A stretch of 64,000 nucleotides of DNA from Zoogloea sp. LCSB751 (GTDB lineage: Bacteria > Pseudomonadota > Gammaproteobacteria > Burkholderiales > Rhodocyclaceae): positions 1 through 64,000 of the forward strand of contig NZ_MWUM01000020.1 in assembly GCF_002028455.1 (NCBI RefSeq). The letters are read 5' to 3'. The notes beneath the pieces were generated by a model, which worked only from the letters and a program-made list of their open reading frames with translations, did not search any database and had not been told where the DNA came from. A program made the translations under genes and the position numbers. Positions 37,302 through 46,500 of this stretch are shown here, piece by piece. The number at the start of each line of letters is the position of its first letter. The stretch's first letter is position 1.

Positions 37302-37341
37302 TGTAATCCCCCATAGCCGTCCCTGCGCGCAGGCGCAGCCT

Positions 37342-37390
37342 GGCCCGGAGCCCCGCTTTCTGTCGCGGGCCTCCGGGCCTTTTTAATTTT
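37342..37390 (+). terminator. Intrinsic terminator ending the biosynthetic cluster
   Basis: GGCCCGGAG pairs with CTCCGGGCC, extended inward by GCCCCGC/GCGGGC, and is followed directly by TTTTTAATTTTT. This is the clearest intrinsic terminator in the window. Confidence 0.9.
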
Positions 37391-37397
37391 TCAAGGT

Positions 37398-37461
37398 GTT
37401 CGCCATCCGGACGGTCCGCTCGTTCGATGTTGCGTTGCATTAATTCAACCGGAAAACGGAC
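37398..37461. promoter_or_regulatory. Two activator-site-like repeats upstream of apc
   Basis: GTTCG-ccatc-CGGAC (37398-37412) and AACCG-gaaaa-CGGAC (37447-37461) resemble GTCCG-N5-CGGAC, with one and two mismatches. They lie 94-157 bases before the sigma-54 element, as expected for an enhancer-binding activator. Confidence 0.4.
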
Positions 37462-37554
37462 GGGTCATCCGCAAAGAAAACGGGGTTAATTCCGTTCTGG
37501 CGATGGTGTTTTTGTTTTCTATTTAAAATCAATGGTTTGATTTTCTTTGTGCCT

Positions 37555-37570
37555 TGGCACGGCCCTTGCC
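37555..37570 (+). promoter_or_regulatory. Sigma-54 promoter of the apc operon
   Basis: TGGCAC-GGCCC-TTGCC is a full -24/-12 match, about 158 bases before the apcA ATG. The leader between them is long and AT-mixed, with no riboswitch or hairpin I can recognise. Confidence 0.88.
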
Positions 37571-37727
37571 ATATCTGTTTGTGGAAAGTCCAGGTTCGTT
37601 ACCGGAAAAGAAGAAGACGCTCCGGTGGCGCGATAGATAAATGCCTGGGGTTCACACGACCACGGTTTCCTTTTCCTCGATAGGGAACGGTTTCAATCCA
37701 CAAAAGGATGGCAGGAGGTAATGCGGT

Positions 37728-39665
37728 ATGGCATTGCAAATCAATATCGATAACGGTGGGACGCTCACCGATATCTGCATCATGATGGACGACACCGTCA
37801 AGAAGACGAAGGTGTTGACCACCCCCTACGACCTGAGCAAATGCTTCTTCGAAGGGCTGCAGAAACCGTCGGCGGTGATCTACGGCGAGCAGAACGTGGC
37901 GCGCCTGCTGGAAGAAGTGGACCTGATCCGCTATTCCACCACCCAGGGCACCAACGCCATCTGTGAGCGGAAGGGGCCGCGCCTGGGCCTGATCATCGAC
38001 GCCAAGGCCCGCGACCTGCCGGTGCGCCTGGCCGAGCACGATCCGGAAGTCTATGAAGCCCTGGTCGGCGACCGGGTGGTCTTCCTCGACACTGCGGCGG
38101 TGACCGGCGCGGAGGCCGATATCGAGGTCGTCAAGGCGATCAATCAGCTTACCGCGGCCGGTGCCAACCGCCTGGTGGTGAGCTTCGGCGGCGACGACTT
38201 CCTGGACCTGGAGACCCGCTTCAAGAAGGTCGTGCTGCGCAAGTATCCGCGCCACCTGCTGGGTGCCGTGCCGGTGCTGTACGGCAGCGACCTGACCACC
38301 GACCGGGACGTGGTCCGCCGCAGCTGGACGGCGCTGATCAACTCCTTCCTGCACCCGGCGATGGAGGCCTTCCTGTTCAACGCGGAAAACCGCCTGCGCG
38401 ACTTCCGCACCAAGAACCCGCTGCTGATCTTCCGCAACGATGGCGACGCCTCCCGCGTGGCCAAGACGGTGGCGATCAAGACCTACAGCTCCGGCCCGCG
38501 CGGCGGTATGGAGGGCATGAAGACTTTTGCCCGCCTGTACAACATGCCCGATGTGGTGGCCATCGATGTGGGCGGCACCACCACCGACATCGGCCAGTGC
38601 CTTGAAGGCAAGGTCGCCGAGGTGCAGCGCGGCCACGTGGAAGGGATCAGCGTGTCCTTCCCGCTGTGCGAAATCATGAGCGCCGGCGCCGGTGGCAGCT
38701 CCATCTTCAAGGTGGTGAACCAGCGCATCGTGATCGGTCCCGAGAGCGTCGGCGCAGTGCCTGGCCCGGCCTGCTTCGGCCGCGGTGGCAAGGAGGCGAC
38801 GATCACCGACGCCAGCCTGCTGTCCGGCATCTTCGATCCGAAGTCCTACTTCGGTGGCGGCATGGGGCTCGACCTGGACCGTGCGGCGACGGCGGTCAGC
38901 CTGTCCATTGCCCAGCCGCTGGGCATCGCCCTCGACGATGCGCTGCTGCAGATGGAGCACGCCTACGAGGACAAGATTGCGGTCGAACTGCATCGCTTCA
39001 CCAAGATCTCCAAGGACACCGTGATGCTCGCCTTCGGCGGCGCCGGCCCGCTCAACGCGTGTGGCGTGGCCGAGAAGGCCGGCATCGACCGGGTTGCGGT
39101 GCCCAAGCTGGCGGCGGTGTTCAGCGCCTTCGGCATCGGTTCCTGCGACATCTCCCAGCGCTATGCGGTAGCGCTCGACGAGCGTAGCGAGCAGGCCATC
39201 GCGGCAGCCCGGCAGAGCCTCGAAGTGAAGGCCTCCCGCGACATGTTCGCCGAGGGATTCGGCGTCGGTGAATACGACGTGGAAGCCTGGCTGGTGGGCG
39301 AGGTCGATGGTGCTGCCGATGTGATCGTGCCGCTGGGCGCGGGCAATGCCTTCCCGGCTGAGCTGGCCAAGGCCAGGTCCGTCGAGCTGGAGCTGCGTGC
39401 CGTCAAGTCGCTGCGCAGCGAGGCCGGCAAGACCGCCCGCTTCGTCGAAGGCGAACCGGCCCGGGCCGACGGCACCCGCAACGTGCTGACCCGCGGCCAG
39501 GGCCGCATCGACGTGCCGGTGTACCGCCTCTCCCAGCTCAAGCCGGGCGACCACGCCGCGGGTCCGGCGATCCTCGAAGAAGACTACTTCACCTGCCGGG
39601 TGCTCGATGGCTGGAGCTTCGTCATCAGCGACGCGGGCGACATCCTGCTCAACAGAAAGGGCTGA
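37728..39665 (+). CDS. apcA: Acetophenone carboxylase-type subunit ApcA (HyuA-like)
   Basis: The 645-residue (about 70 kDa) product is a hydantoinase/oxoprolinase A-family ATPase subunit. It has phosphate-binding NGGTLTDICIM at the start, a middle DVGGTTTDIGQ motif, and GGAGPLNACGVAEKAGI. Its size matches the ApcA subunit of the Aromatoleum enzyme, which carboxylates acetophenone to benzoylacetate using two ATP; the related acetone carboxylase has no such five-gene set. AGGAGG lies 9 bases before this ATG, while the ATG at 37721 is too close to that site. The gene begins the five-gene operon. Substrate (acetophenone or another aryl/alkyl ketone) is not fixed by sequence. Confidence 0.86.
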   Translation: MALQINIDNGGTLTDICIMMDDTVKKTKVLTTPYDLSKCFFEGLQKPSAVIYGEQNVARLLEEVDLIRYSTTQGTNAICERKGPRLGLIIDAKARDLPVRLAEHDPEVYEALVGDRVVFLDTAAVTGAEADIEVVKAINQLTAAGANRLVVSFGGDDFLDLETRFKKVVLRKYPRHLLGAVPVLYGSDLTTDRDVVRRSWTALINSFLHPAMEAFLFNAENRLRDFRTKNPLLIFRNDGDASRVAKTVAIKTYSSGPRGGMEGMKTFARLYNMPDVVAIDVGGTTTDIGQCLEGKVAEVQRGHVEGISVSFPLCEIMSAGAGGSSIFKVVNQRIVIGPESVGAVPGPACFGRGGKEATITDASLLSGIFDPKSYFGGGMGLDLDRAATAVSLSIAQPLGIALDDALLQMEHAYEDKIAVELHRFTKISKDTVMLAFGGAGPLNACGVAEKAGIDRVAVPKLAAVFSAFGIGSCDISQRYAVALDERSEQAIAAARQSLEVKASRDMFAEGFGVGEYDVEAWLVGEVDGAADVIVPLGAGNAFPAELAKARSVELELRAVKSLRSEAGKTARFVEGEPARADGTRNVLTRGQGRIDVPVYRLSQLKPGDHAAGPAILEEDYFTCRVLDGWSFVISDAGDILLNRKG

Positions 39666-39670
39666 GAAAA

Positions 39671-40069
39671 ATGAAAGTACCGATGACCGAATACCTGCGC
39701 CTCGACCTGGATGCCGAGCAGTGGGAATGCCGCGTCTGCGATCACGTGATCGGCACGGCGAGCAAGAGCTACAAGGAAGGGATGCTGGTGCATAACCGCG
39801 ACCCGCGCGAGATCCACCCGCCCATCATCGACCCGGAGAAGTACCGCTTCACCTTCAGCCCCGATCCGGACTGGGTGCGCATCCTCGAGTACTACTGCCC
39901 GCATTGCGGCACTCAGGTGGAAACCGAATACGCCGTGCCCGGCCATCCGCCCCTCCACGACATGCAGCCCGACCTGCCGGCGCTGCGCGCCCAGTGGGCC
40001 AAGCGCGAGGAGCTGAAGGACGCCGTGGTCGGCCCCGCCGTCACTGCCGACAAGGGCCACGGGCACTGA
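39671..40069 (+). CDS. apcB: Acetophenone carboxylase-type small subunit ApcB (acetone carboxylase gamma-like)
   Basis: The 132-residue (15 kDa) product carries two Cys-x2-Cys pairs, Cys20/Cys23 in WECRVCD and Cys76/Cys79 in YYCPHCG, probably one zinc site. It also has YLRLDLD and RDPREIHPP, typical of acetone carboxylase gamma subunits. Acetone carboxylase gamma is nearer 165 residues; the shorter length here matches ApcB. It starts 5 bases after apcA stops and should be structural in the core complex. Confidence 0.85.
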   Translation: MKVPMTEYLRLDLDAEQWECRVCDHVIGTASKSYKEGMLVHNRDPREIHPPIIDPEKYRFTFSPDPDWVRILEYYCPHCGTQVETEYAVPGHPPLHDMQPDLPALRAQWAKREELKDAVVGPAVTADKGHGH

Positions 40070-40156
40070 GCCGAACACCCTGGGAATTTGCCGGCGTCCA
40101 CCCCTGCATGAGCAGCGAGGCCCTGGGCGCCAGTACGACAAAATTGAGGAGATAGC

Positions 40157-42292
40157 ATGAGGCGCGTATCAGTCGATATCGGTGGCACCTTCACCGATTG
40201 TTTCGTGGTCTGGGATGGCAAGTACATCGAAGCCAAGGCCCTGACCACCCATCACAACCTGGCGCTCGGCTTCAACGAGGCCCTCGGCAAGGCCTGCCAC
40301 GTCCTGGATCTGGACCTGGAGCGCATCCTGTCGGTGGTGGACTCGGTGCGCTACGCCACCACCCTCGGCACCAATGCGCTGATCGAGCACAAGGGGCCGA
40401 AGATCGGCATGCTGGTCACCGCCGGCTTCGAGGCCACCGTGCCGCTGAGCCGCGCCCGTGGCTACGGCGAAGGTCTGGACAACCTGGGCCAGCAGGACAT
40501 GCCCAACGCCCAGCGTCCCGACCCGCTGGTGCTGCCGCACATGATCTGCGGCGTGCGTGAGCGCGTCGATTTCCAGGGCAAGCTGGTGATGCCGCTGGAC
40601 GAGGACGACGTGCGCACCCAGATCCGTACCCTGGTGGACAAGGGCGCCGAGATCATCGTCGTGGCGCTGGTCAACGCGGTGGTCAATCCCGACCACGAGC
40701 AGCGCATCGAGGAGATCCTGCTCGAGGAATACCCGTCCCACCTGCTCGGCGCGATCCCGGTGATCCTGTCCCACCAAGTGGCGGGGCGGAAGGGCGAGTA
40801 CGTGCGGGCTACCTCGGCCATCGTCGACGGCTACCTGCACTCCACGATGTACCACGCCCTGTCGGCGCTGGAGCAGAACCTGCGCGCCCACCGCTACGAG
40901 AAGCCGATGCTGGTCATCCACAACTCCGGCGGGATGGCCCAGCTCAACTCCACCGACGCGCTGCAGACCATCCACTCGGGTCCGGTGTCCGGCATCGGCG
41001 CCTCCGAGCACCTGGCCATGCAGGCCGGCCTCGGCAACGTGGTGGCCACCGATATGGGCGGCACCAGCTACGACATCGGTATCGTCGTGGAAGGCGGCAT
41101 CAAGCACTACGACTTCAACCCGGTGATCGACCGCTGGCTGGTCTCCGTGCCGATGGTGCACCTGGTCACGCTGGGCGCCGGCGGCGGCTCGGTGGCCAGT
41201 TACGACCGCATGTACGACACGGTGAAGTGCGGTCCCGAATCCGCCGGCTCCGACCCCGGCCCGGCCTGCTACGACCGCGGCGGCATGAAGCCGACGGTGA
41301 CCGACGCCGACCTGATCCTCGGCTACCTGGACGCCAAGAACTACGCCGGCGGCTCGATCCCGCTCAATCCCCGGCGTGCATCGGCGGCCATAGAGGACGC
41401 CCTGTGCGACGACCTGGACTGCTCGGTGGTCGAGGCCGCGCTGCTGATCCGCGAGAAGGTGGACGACAACATGGCCAACGGCTTGTTCACCGAACTGCGG
41501 GCCCGTGGCTACGACCCCAAGGACTTTACGATGCTGGCCTACGGCGGCAACGGCCCGCTGCACTGCTGCGGCATCGCCCAGAACCTGGCCATCGACAAGA
41601 TCCTGGCACCCCCGCTCAGCTCGGTGTTCTCGGCGGTCGGCGCCGGCAACATGCACCAGCTGCACATCCACGAGCAGTCGCTGTACATGGTGCTGTACGA
41701 CTCCAACACCCGGCACATCTTCGACGACTACACCCGCTTCAACCGCATCGTCGCCGAGTTGAAGGAGCAGGGCACCCAGGATCTGCTGCGCCAGGGCATC
41801 GCCAAGGAAGACATCTGCCACAACCTTGAGCTGGACATGCGCTACGGCAACCAGTTGGTGCAGACCACCGCGGTGATCCCGAAGCACGAGCTGCATGGCC
41901 CCGGCGATGTGCTGGCGATGATCTCCCAGTTCTCCAACGACTACGGCAAGCGCTTCGGCGAAGGCTCCCAGGCGCCGGAGGCGGGCATCCGCATCAACAC
42001 CATCCGCGTGGCCGCCTACGTGCGCCACGAGACCGTCCAGTTCGAGGACATCAAGCCGGTGCCCGCCGAGCAGCGCCGGAATCCGCCGGCCCCGAGCGGC
42101 ACGCGCAAGTGCTACTTCGTCGGCCACGAAGGTTCCTTCGAGACCCCGGTGTGGAGCCGTGCCGCCATCGAGCCGGGCGTACAGATCCCCGGCCCCGCGA
42201 TCATCGCCTCGGAAGTGACCACCTTCCTGGTGAATCCGGGCTGGAACTTCGTCGCCGCAAAGCAGGGCGCCTCCTGGTTCCTGCGTGCCTGA
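40157..42292 (+). CDS. apcC: Acetophenone carboxylase-type subunit ApcC (HyuA-like)
   Basis: The 711-residue product is the second HyuA-type subunit, with VDIGGTFTDCFVVWDG at its start, DMGGTSYDIGIVVEGG in the middle, the HSGPVSGIGA loop, and LGAGGGSVASYD. HyuA-like subunits bind ATP and phosphorylate the substrate or bicarbonate. Having two HyuA-like subunits, here and in ApcA, is a hallmark of the five-subunit aryl-ketone carboxylase rather than the three-subunit acetone carboxylase. GAGGAG lies before the ATG. It follows apcB after an 87-base gap with no promoter that I can see. Confidence 0.87.
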   Translation: MRRVSVDIGGTFTDCFVVWDGKYIEAKALTTHHNLALGFNEALGKACHVLDLDLERILSVVDSVRYATTLGTNALIEHKGPKIGMLVTAGFEATVPLSRARGYGEGLDNLGQQDMPNAQRPDPLVLPHMICGVRERVDFQGKLVMPLDEDDVRTQIRTLVDKGAEIIVVALVNAVVNPDHEQRIEEILLEEYPSHLLGAIPVILSHQVAGRKGEYVRATSAIVDGYLHSTMYHALSALEQNLRAHRYEKPMLVIHNSGGMAQLNSTDALQTIHSGPVSGIGASEHLAMQAGLGNVVATDMGGTSYDIGIVVEGGIKHYDFNPVIDRWLVSVPMVHLVTLGAGGGSVASYDRMYDTVKCGPESAGSDPGPACYDRGGMKPTVTDADLILGYLDAKNYAGGSIPLNPRRASAAIEDALCDDLDCSVVEAALLIREKVDDNMANGLFTELRARGYDPKDFTMLAYGGNGPLHCCGIAQNLAIDKILAPPLSSVFSAVGAGNMHQLHIHEQSLYMVLYDSNTRHIFDDYTRFNRIVAELKEQGTQDLLRQGIAKEDICHNLELDMRYGNQLVQTTAVIPKHELHGPGDVLAMISQFSNDYGKRFGEGSQAPEAGIRINTIRVAAYVRHETVQFEDIKPVPAEQRRNPPAPSGTRKCYFVGHEGSFETPVWSRAAIEPGVQIPGPAIIASEVTTFLVNPGWNFVAAKQGASWFLRA

Positions 42293-42332
42293 GCGCCGCG
42301 CGGATCCGATCCAAGCTAACTAGACGACAGGA

Positions 42333-44615
42333 TTGAAAATGAGCGAAATGAATACGCCGGTTGCGGCCAAGGTGCCCAGCCCCGAGGAAGTGGCGCTGAT
42401 CAAGAAGTTCCTCAACGACACCACCCTGTTCCTGGGCCCCGACCCGGAGATCATGCAGAACCACGACCTGATGCCGCGCAGCGAGGTCGAGGACGAATGC
42501 ATGCGCAAGGTGGGCGACGCCCACACCATCGCCAAGATCCGCGACCGCATCCAGGCTGGTTGCGACGAAGGCTACGAGATGGTCGAGCAGATGGGCGCCG
42601 CCCCCGGCGCCAAGTGGGGCGACGTGATCACCGGGGTGTATTCCGCCTCGGGCGACCTGGCCATCGCCAGTGCCGGCGGGGTGCTGATCTTCTCGGCGCT
42701 GGTGCACCACCCGATCAAGTTCATCATCAAGAACTGGGTGAACGACCCGACGGTGGGCGTGAAGGAAGGCGACGGCTTCATCCACAACGACTCCCGCTAC
42801 GGCAACGTGCACAACACCGACCAGTCGATGATCCTGCCGATCTTCCACGACGGGAAGTTGGTGTGCTGGGTCGCCTCCACTGTGCATGAGGGCGAGAACG
42901 GCGCCATCGAGCCGGGCGGCATGCCGTCGATGGCCGAGAGCCCCTGCGACGAAGGCCTCAAGATGTGTCCGTTCAAGGTGGTCGAGAACTACCAGATCAA
43001 GCGCGACATTCTGACCTTCCTGCAGAACTCGGTGCGCGAGCCCAAGCTGCAGTACGAGGACATGAAGGTCAAGCTGTTCGCCTGCCTGCGCATCAAGCAG
43101 CGCATCGAGGAGACGCTGAACACCGACGGCCCCGAGGCGCTGATCTCGACGCTGCGCACCACCATGGAAAACGTGCGTGCCGAGGTGAAGCGCCGCGTCA
43201 GCGAATGGCCCGACATGACCGTGCGGACCTACATCATCCAGGACTCGACGCTGCGCGAGAACTGCGTGGTGAAGATCAACTGCCAGCTCACCAAGACCGG
43301 CGACCGGCTGATCTTCGACTTCCGCGGCTCCAGCCCGGAATTCACCAACCGCGCCACCAACACCATCGTGGCCGGCCTCAAGGGCATGCTGGCGCAGGTT
43401 TTCCTGTGCTACGTGTGGCCCGATCTGCCGCGCGGCCAGGCGGCCTTCGCGCCGATCGAAGTGATCACCGACCCGCACTCGATCGTCAATTGCTCCTACG
43501 ACGCGCCGAACTCCCAGAGCCTGATGTCGATCTTCACCGGCTTCACCGCCGGCCAGCACGCGGTCGCCAAGTTCCTGTACAGCTGCCCGGAGAAGTACAC
43601 CAAGGTCCACGCGCCGACCTTCAACATGATCAACACCTTCATCTGGGGTGGGGTCAGCCAGCACGGCGAGACGCTCGGCAACCTGTGTGCCGACTTGAAC
43701 GGCATGGGCGCCGGCGCCACCGTGGATCGGGACGGCGAGCACGCGCTGGCGCCGATCTTCGCGACCATGGCAGACATCGGCGAGCAGGAGCTCAACGAGG
43801 AGGAAGTGCCCTTCCTGCAGCTCGTCTCCAAGAAGATGACCCGCGACGCCATCGCCCCGGGCAAGTACCGCGGCGGCCAGGGCTACACCATGATGGTGGC
43901 CACCAAGGACAGCGAGCAGTGGGGCTTCATGACGGTCTGCCAGGGCGCCAAGTTCCCGCCGCTGCAGGGCCTGTTCGGCGGCTACGCCTGCGGCTCCTAC
44001 CCGCTGTGCAAGGTCAAGGGCGTGGATGTGTACGACGTGCTGATGAACGAGCCGGAGAAGTTCAAGCACTCCATCGAGGAGATCATGAACGAGCAGCCCT
44101 TCGAGGGCGCCAGCTACACCACCCACCACATGGGCATGGGCTTCGAGATCTCCAAGCGCGGCGAGCTGTTCATGATCTCCCAGGGCGCGGGCGCCGGTTA
44201 CGGCGACCTGCTGGAGCGCGACCCGGCCGGCGTGATCCGCGACATCGAGGAAGGCCTGATGTCCCCGGGCGTCGCCGAGCGGCTCTACAAGGTCAAGTTC
44301 GACCCGACGACGCTGGCCATCAACCACGAGGCCACCGCCGCCGCCCGCGACGCCGAGCGCAAGGCGCGGATCGCCCGTGGCGTGCCGTACGCCGAGTTCA
44401 TCAAGACCTGGAGCAAGCCGACCCCGCCGTCCCACCTGGCCTACTTCGGCTGCTGGGGTGACGACGTGAGCAAGCTCTACATGGGCAGCCCCGACAAGTT
44501 CCGCGACGCCGACAGCCCGCGTCCCAACTACATGCCCCATCCGAAGGACGTGCGCATCGCCGAACTGGAAAGCCGTCTCGTCGCCCTGGGCGCCATGGGA
44601 GGTGAAAAGCAATGA
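42333..44615 (+). CDS. apcD: Acetophenone carboxylase-type subunit ApcD (HyuB-like)
   Basis: The 760-residue product is a hydantoinase B/oxoprolinase-family large subunit. It shows GDGFIHNDSRYGN near residue 145, HDGKLVCWVASTVH, the FRGSSPEFTNRA segment, and GGQGYTMMVATKDSEQWGF toward the end. HyuB-like subunits hold the carboxylation site in this family and bind metal through His and acidic residues of the HND region. It lies 40 bases after apcC and overlaps apcE by 4 bases. An in-frame ATG at 42339 precedes a weaker ribosome site; the second Met (42348) is also possible. Confidence 0.87.
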   Translation: MKMSEMNTPVAAKVPSPEEVALIKKFLNDTTLFLGPDPEIMQNHDLMPRSEVEDECMRKVGDAHTIAKIRDRIQAGCDEGYEMVEQMGAAPGAKWGDVITGVYSASGDLAIASAGGVLIFSALVHHPIKFIIKNWVNDPTVGVKEGDGFIHNDSRYGNVHNTDQSMILPIFHDGKLVCWVASTVHEGENGAIEPGGMPSMAESPCDEGLKMCPFKVVENYQIKRDILTFLQNSVREPKLQYEDMKVKLFACLRIKQRIEETLNTDGPEALISTLRTTMENVRAEVKRRVSEWPDMTVRTYIIQDSTLRENCVVKINCQLTKTGDRLIFDFRGSSPEFTNRATNTIVAGLKGMLAQVFLCYVWPDLPRGQAAFAPIEVITDPHSIVNCSYDAPNSQSLMSIFTGFTAGQHAVAKFLYSCPEKYTKVHAPTFNMINTFIWGGVSQHGETLGNLCADLNGMGAGATVDRDGEHALAPIFATMADIGEQELNEEEVPFLQLVSKKMTRDAIAPGKYRGGQGYTMMVATKDSEQWGFMTVCQGAKFPPLQGLFGGYACGSYPLCKVKGVDVYDVLMNEPEKFKHSIEEIMNEQPFEGASYTTHHMGMGFEISKRGELFMISQGAGAGYGDLLERDPAGVIRDIEEGLMSPGVAERLYKVKFDPTTLAINHEATAAARDAERKARIARGVPYAEFIKTWSKPTPPSHLAYFGCWGDDVSKLYMGSPDKFRDADSPRPNYMPHPKDVRIAELESRLVALGAMGGEKQ

Positions 44616-45475
44616 GCCAGAGCCTCGCCGACAGCCTGCCCGGCAAGGGTGGCAGTGGCCTCAAGGTGTGGTTGAAGGCTTCGGCCTATACCCGCCGGCT
44701 GCTGCTGGGGGAAGGGGGCGACCCGTGGCAGGGTGCCGCCCAGTTCCTGGCCTATTTTTCCCAGGCCCAGGGCCTGTTGCGTCCCGACGTGGCCGTGGTG
44801 GAAGTCGGCGAGCTCTTCGATGCCTGGCTGGCGCACCACCCCGAGGTGCGCGCCGAGCTGGGGTCGAAGCGGCGCCTGTCCTATCCGCTGCGCAAGCTGC
44901 TGGAACAGGACGCGCCGCGTCAGCTCCTGGCCGAAGTGGTGGAGGCGGTGATCGCCAATCTGCGCGGCCAGACCCCGCTGGTGCTGGCCATGCCGTCGCC
45001 CAAGCACTGGCTGCTGCATGCCAACCAGCTGGCTGGGCGCAGCGACGTGGAGCTGGACCCGGACGGCATCGAGGACGCCGCGATGTACATGGCGGACCTG
45101 TTGCGCGCCGTGTCGGCCAGCCCGGTGGGCGGGGTGCTGCTGGAAGAGCACCCGGATGACGCGACGCTGGGCGAGACGGACCTGGAGCGCTACCGTCCGC
45201 TGATCAACGTGGCCCACCACTACCGCTGGTCGCTGGCTTTGCGTCCGCATGGGACGGCGGTGGCCGAATCGCCGGTGCTGGCGGAGTTCGACGCGGTGCT
45301 GTCGTCGGCCTTCCAGGCCGCCGTGCCGGTGTCCACCGGCGTGGATGTCAGCAAGCCCCTGTGGGAGGGGGCTGCGCTGCCGGCCCTGGCGGCGGGGCAG
45401 TTCTACTTCGTCGAGATCCCTGAGACCCAGCGACCCGAGTTTGTCCTGGAAAGCTTGGCCCGCCTCCGGGCCTAG
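44612..45475 (+). CDS. apcE: Acetophenone carboxylase-type subunit ApcE
   Basis: The 287-residue (about 31 kDa) product has no domain I recognise from outside this operon type. Its place as the fifth gene and its size match ApcE, the loosely bound subunit required with the ApcABCD core in Aromatoleum. It is mostly helical and Ala/Leu-rich, with phrases such as HWLLHANQLAGRSDVELDPDG. The ATG overlaps the apcD stop by 4 bases, so it is translationally coupled. A terminator follows directly. Absence of this gene from acetone carboxylase operons supports the aryl-ketone assignment. Confidence 0.82.
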   Translation: MSQSLADSLPGKGGSGLKVWLKASAYTRRLLLGEGGDPWQGAAQFLAYFSQAQGLLRPDVAVVEVGELFDAWLAHHPEVRAELGSKRRLSYPLRKLLEQDAPRQLLAEVVEAVIANLRGQTPLVLAMPSPKHWLLHANQLAGRSDVELDPDGIEDAAMYMADLLRAVSASPVGGVLLEEHPDDATLGETDLERYRPLINVAHHYRWSLALRPHGTAVAESPVLAEFDAVLSSAFQAAVPVSTGVDVSKPLWEGAALPALAAGQFYFVEIPETQRPEFVLESLARLRA

Positions 45476-45481
45476 CCTTGA

Positions 45482-45520
45482 CGGGGGATGGACCGTCCGG
45501 CGGCCCATCCCCCGCTTTTT
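45482..45520 (+). terminator. Intrinsic terminator of the apc operon
   Basis: CGGGGGATGG and CCATCCCCCG form a 10-base-pair stem followed by CTTTTTG, starting 7 bases after the apcE stop. Confidence 0.88.
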
Positions 45521-45551
45521 GTTTCTCGCGGATTTTCCTGATCCTCCCCCT

Positions 45552-45622
45552 TGTAGGGGCGAATTCATTCGCCCTCCATACGGTGATCGATCTCCGCGGG
45601 CGAATGAATTCGCCCCCACGGG
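45552..45622. repeat. REP-like palindromic element, copy 4
   Basis: The left half TGTAGGGGCGAATTCATTCG and the right half GCGGGCGAATGAATTCGCCC have the same arrangement as copies 1 and 2. The element sits between the apc terminator and the ZIP transporter gene. Confidence 0.88.
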
Positions 45623-45666
45623 CCCTCTCCCGCTGTTCCCCATTTAGAAACCCGAAAGCTGCCTGC

Positions 45667-46449
45667 ATGACGCCCTTCACCCTGTGCATGCTGACCTGCC
45701 TGGCCGGTGGCCTGTTGTCCGTGGGGGCGGCGGCGATCGTCGCGGTGCACTTCGGCCCGCTGCTGCTGTCCCGCCTGATCAGCTATGCGGTCGGTGCCCT
45801 GTTGGGGGCGGCCTTCCTGGAAATCCTGCCCCACGCGCTGGAGGCTTCCGGCGATGCCGGGCAGACCAGCGCGCTGGTGCTGGGGGGCGTGCTGCTGTTC
45901 TTCCTGCTTGAAAAACTGGTGTTGTGGCATCACGGGCCCCACGCCATCCATGGGCATGCGGAGGACGGGCATTCCGACGACGGGCATCGGCGCAGCGGCA
46001 TGCTGGTGATGCTCGGTGACAGTTTCCACAATTTCGTCGATGGCCTGGTGATCGCCGCGGCTTTCGCCGAGAGCGTGCCGCTCGGCCTGATCACTGCGGC
46101 GGCCATCATCGCCCACGAGATTCCCCAGGAACTGGGCGATTTCGTCGTGCTGCTGAACGCCGGCTACAGCCGACGCCGGGCGCTGGCCTTCAACCTGTTG
46201 TCCAGCCTGGCCATGGCGGCCGGCGCGCTGCTGGCCCATCTGGCCCTGCCGTCCCTGCGCGCTGCGGTGCCGGTGCTCCTCGCGCTGGCCTGCGCCAGCA
46301 TGCTCTACGTGGCCGCAGCGGGCCTGATGCCCGGACTGCACCGGCGCACCCGCCTCGGTGCCACCGTCGAGCAGAGCGTGCTGATCGCCGCCGGCGTTCT
46401 GTCGATTGGCGGCGCCCATTATCTGGTCGAGCAGGCCGGTTTCCTGTGA
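45667..46449 (+). CDS. ZIP-family divalent metal transporter
   Basis: The 260-residue inner-membrane protein has about eight hydrophobic segments and a His-rich cytoplasmic loop (HHGPHAIHGHAEDGHSDDGH, read as one variable metal-binding loop). The paired ZIP metal-site motifs are present: HNFVDGLVIAAAF in helix 4 and HEIPQELGDF in helix 5. It should import zinc or a related metal. The ATG gives a hydrophobic first helix; upstream in-frame codons run through the REP element and were rejected. It is separated from apc by a terminator, so it is probably a separate unit. Confidence 0.88.
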   Translation: MTPFTLCMLTCLAGGLLSVGAAAIVAVHFGPLLLSRLISYAVGALLGAAFLEILPHALEASGDAGQTSALVLGGVLLFFLLEKLVLWHHGPHAIHGHAEDGHSDDGHRRSGMLVMLGDSFHNFVDGLVIAAAFAESVPLGLITAAAIIAHEIPQELGDFVVLLNAGYSRRRALAFNLLSSLAMAAGALLAHLALPSLRAAVPVLLALACASMLYVAAAGLMPGLHRRTRLGATVEQSVLIAAGVLSIGGAHYLVEQAGFL

Positions 46450-46450
46450 G

Positions 46451-46493
46451 CAGGGCGTGGTCGTGGGGGGGCAAACCCCGCGACCACGCCCTG
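46451..46493. terminator. Bidirectional hairpin between ZIP and TonB receptor genes
   Basis: CAGGGCGTGGTCG and CGACCACGCCCTG form a 13-base-pair perfect stem in the 51 bases between two convergent genes. No T-tract is visible on either strand. Confidence 0.65.
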
Positions 46494-46500
46494 GCTCAGT

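Noticed and set aside
42201..44612. 803-residue minus-strand frame opposite apcD
   Set aside because: Same shadow pattern; apcD on the plus strand has clear HyuB motifs.
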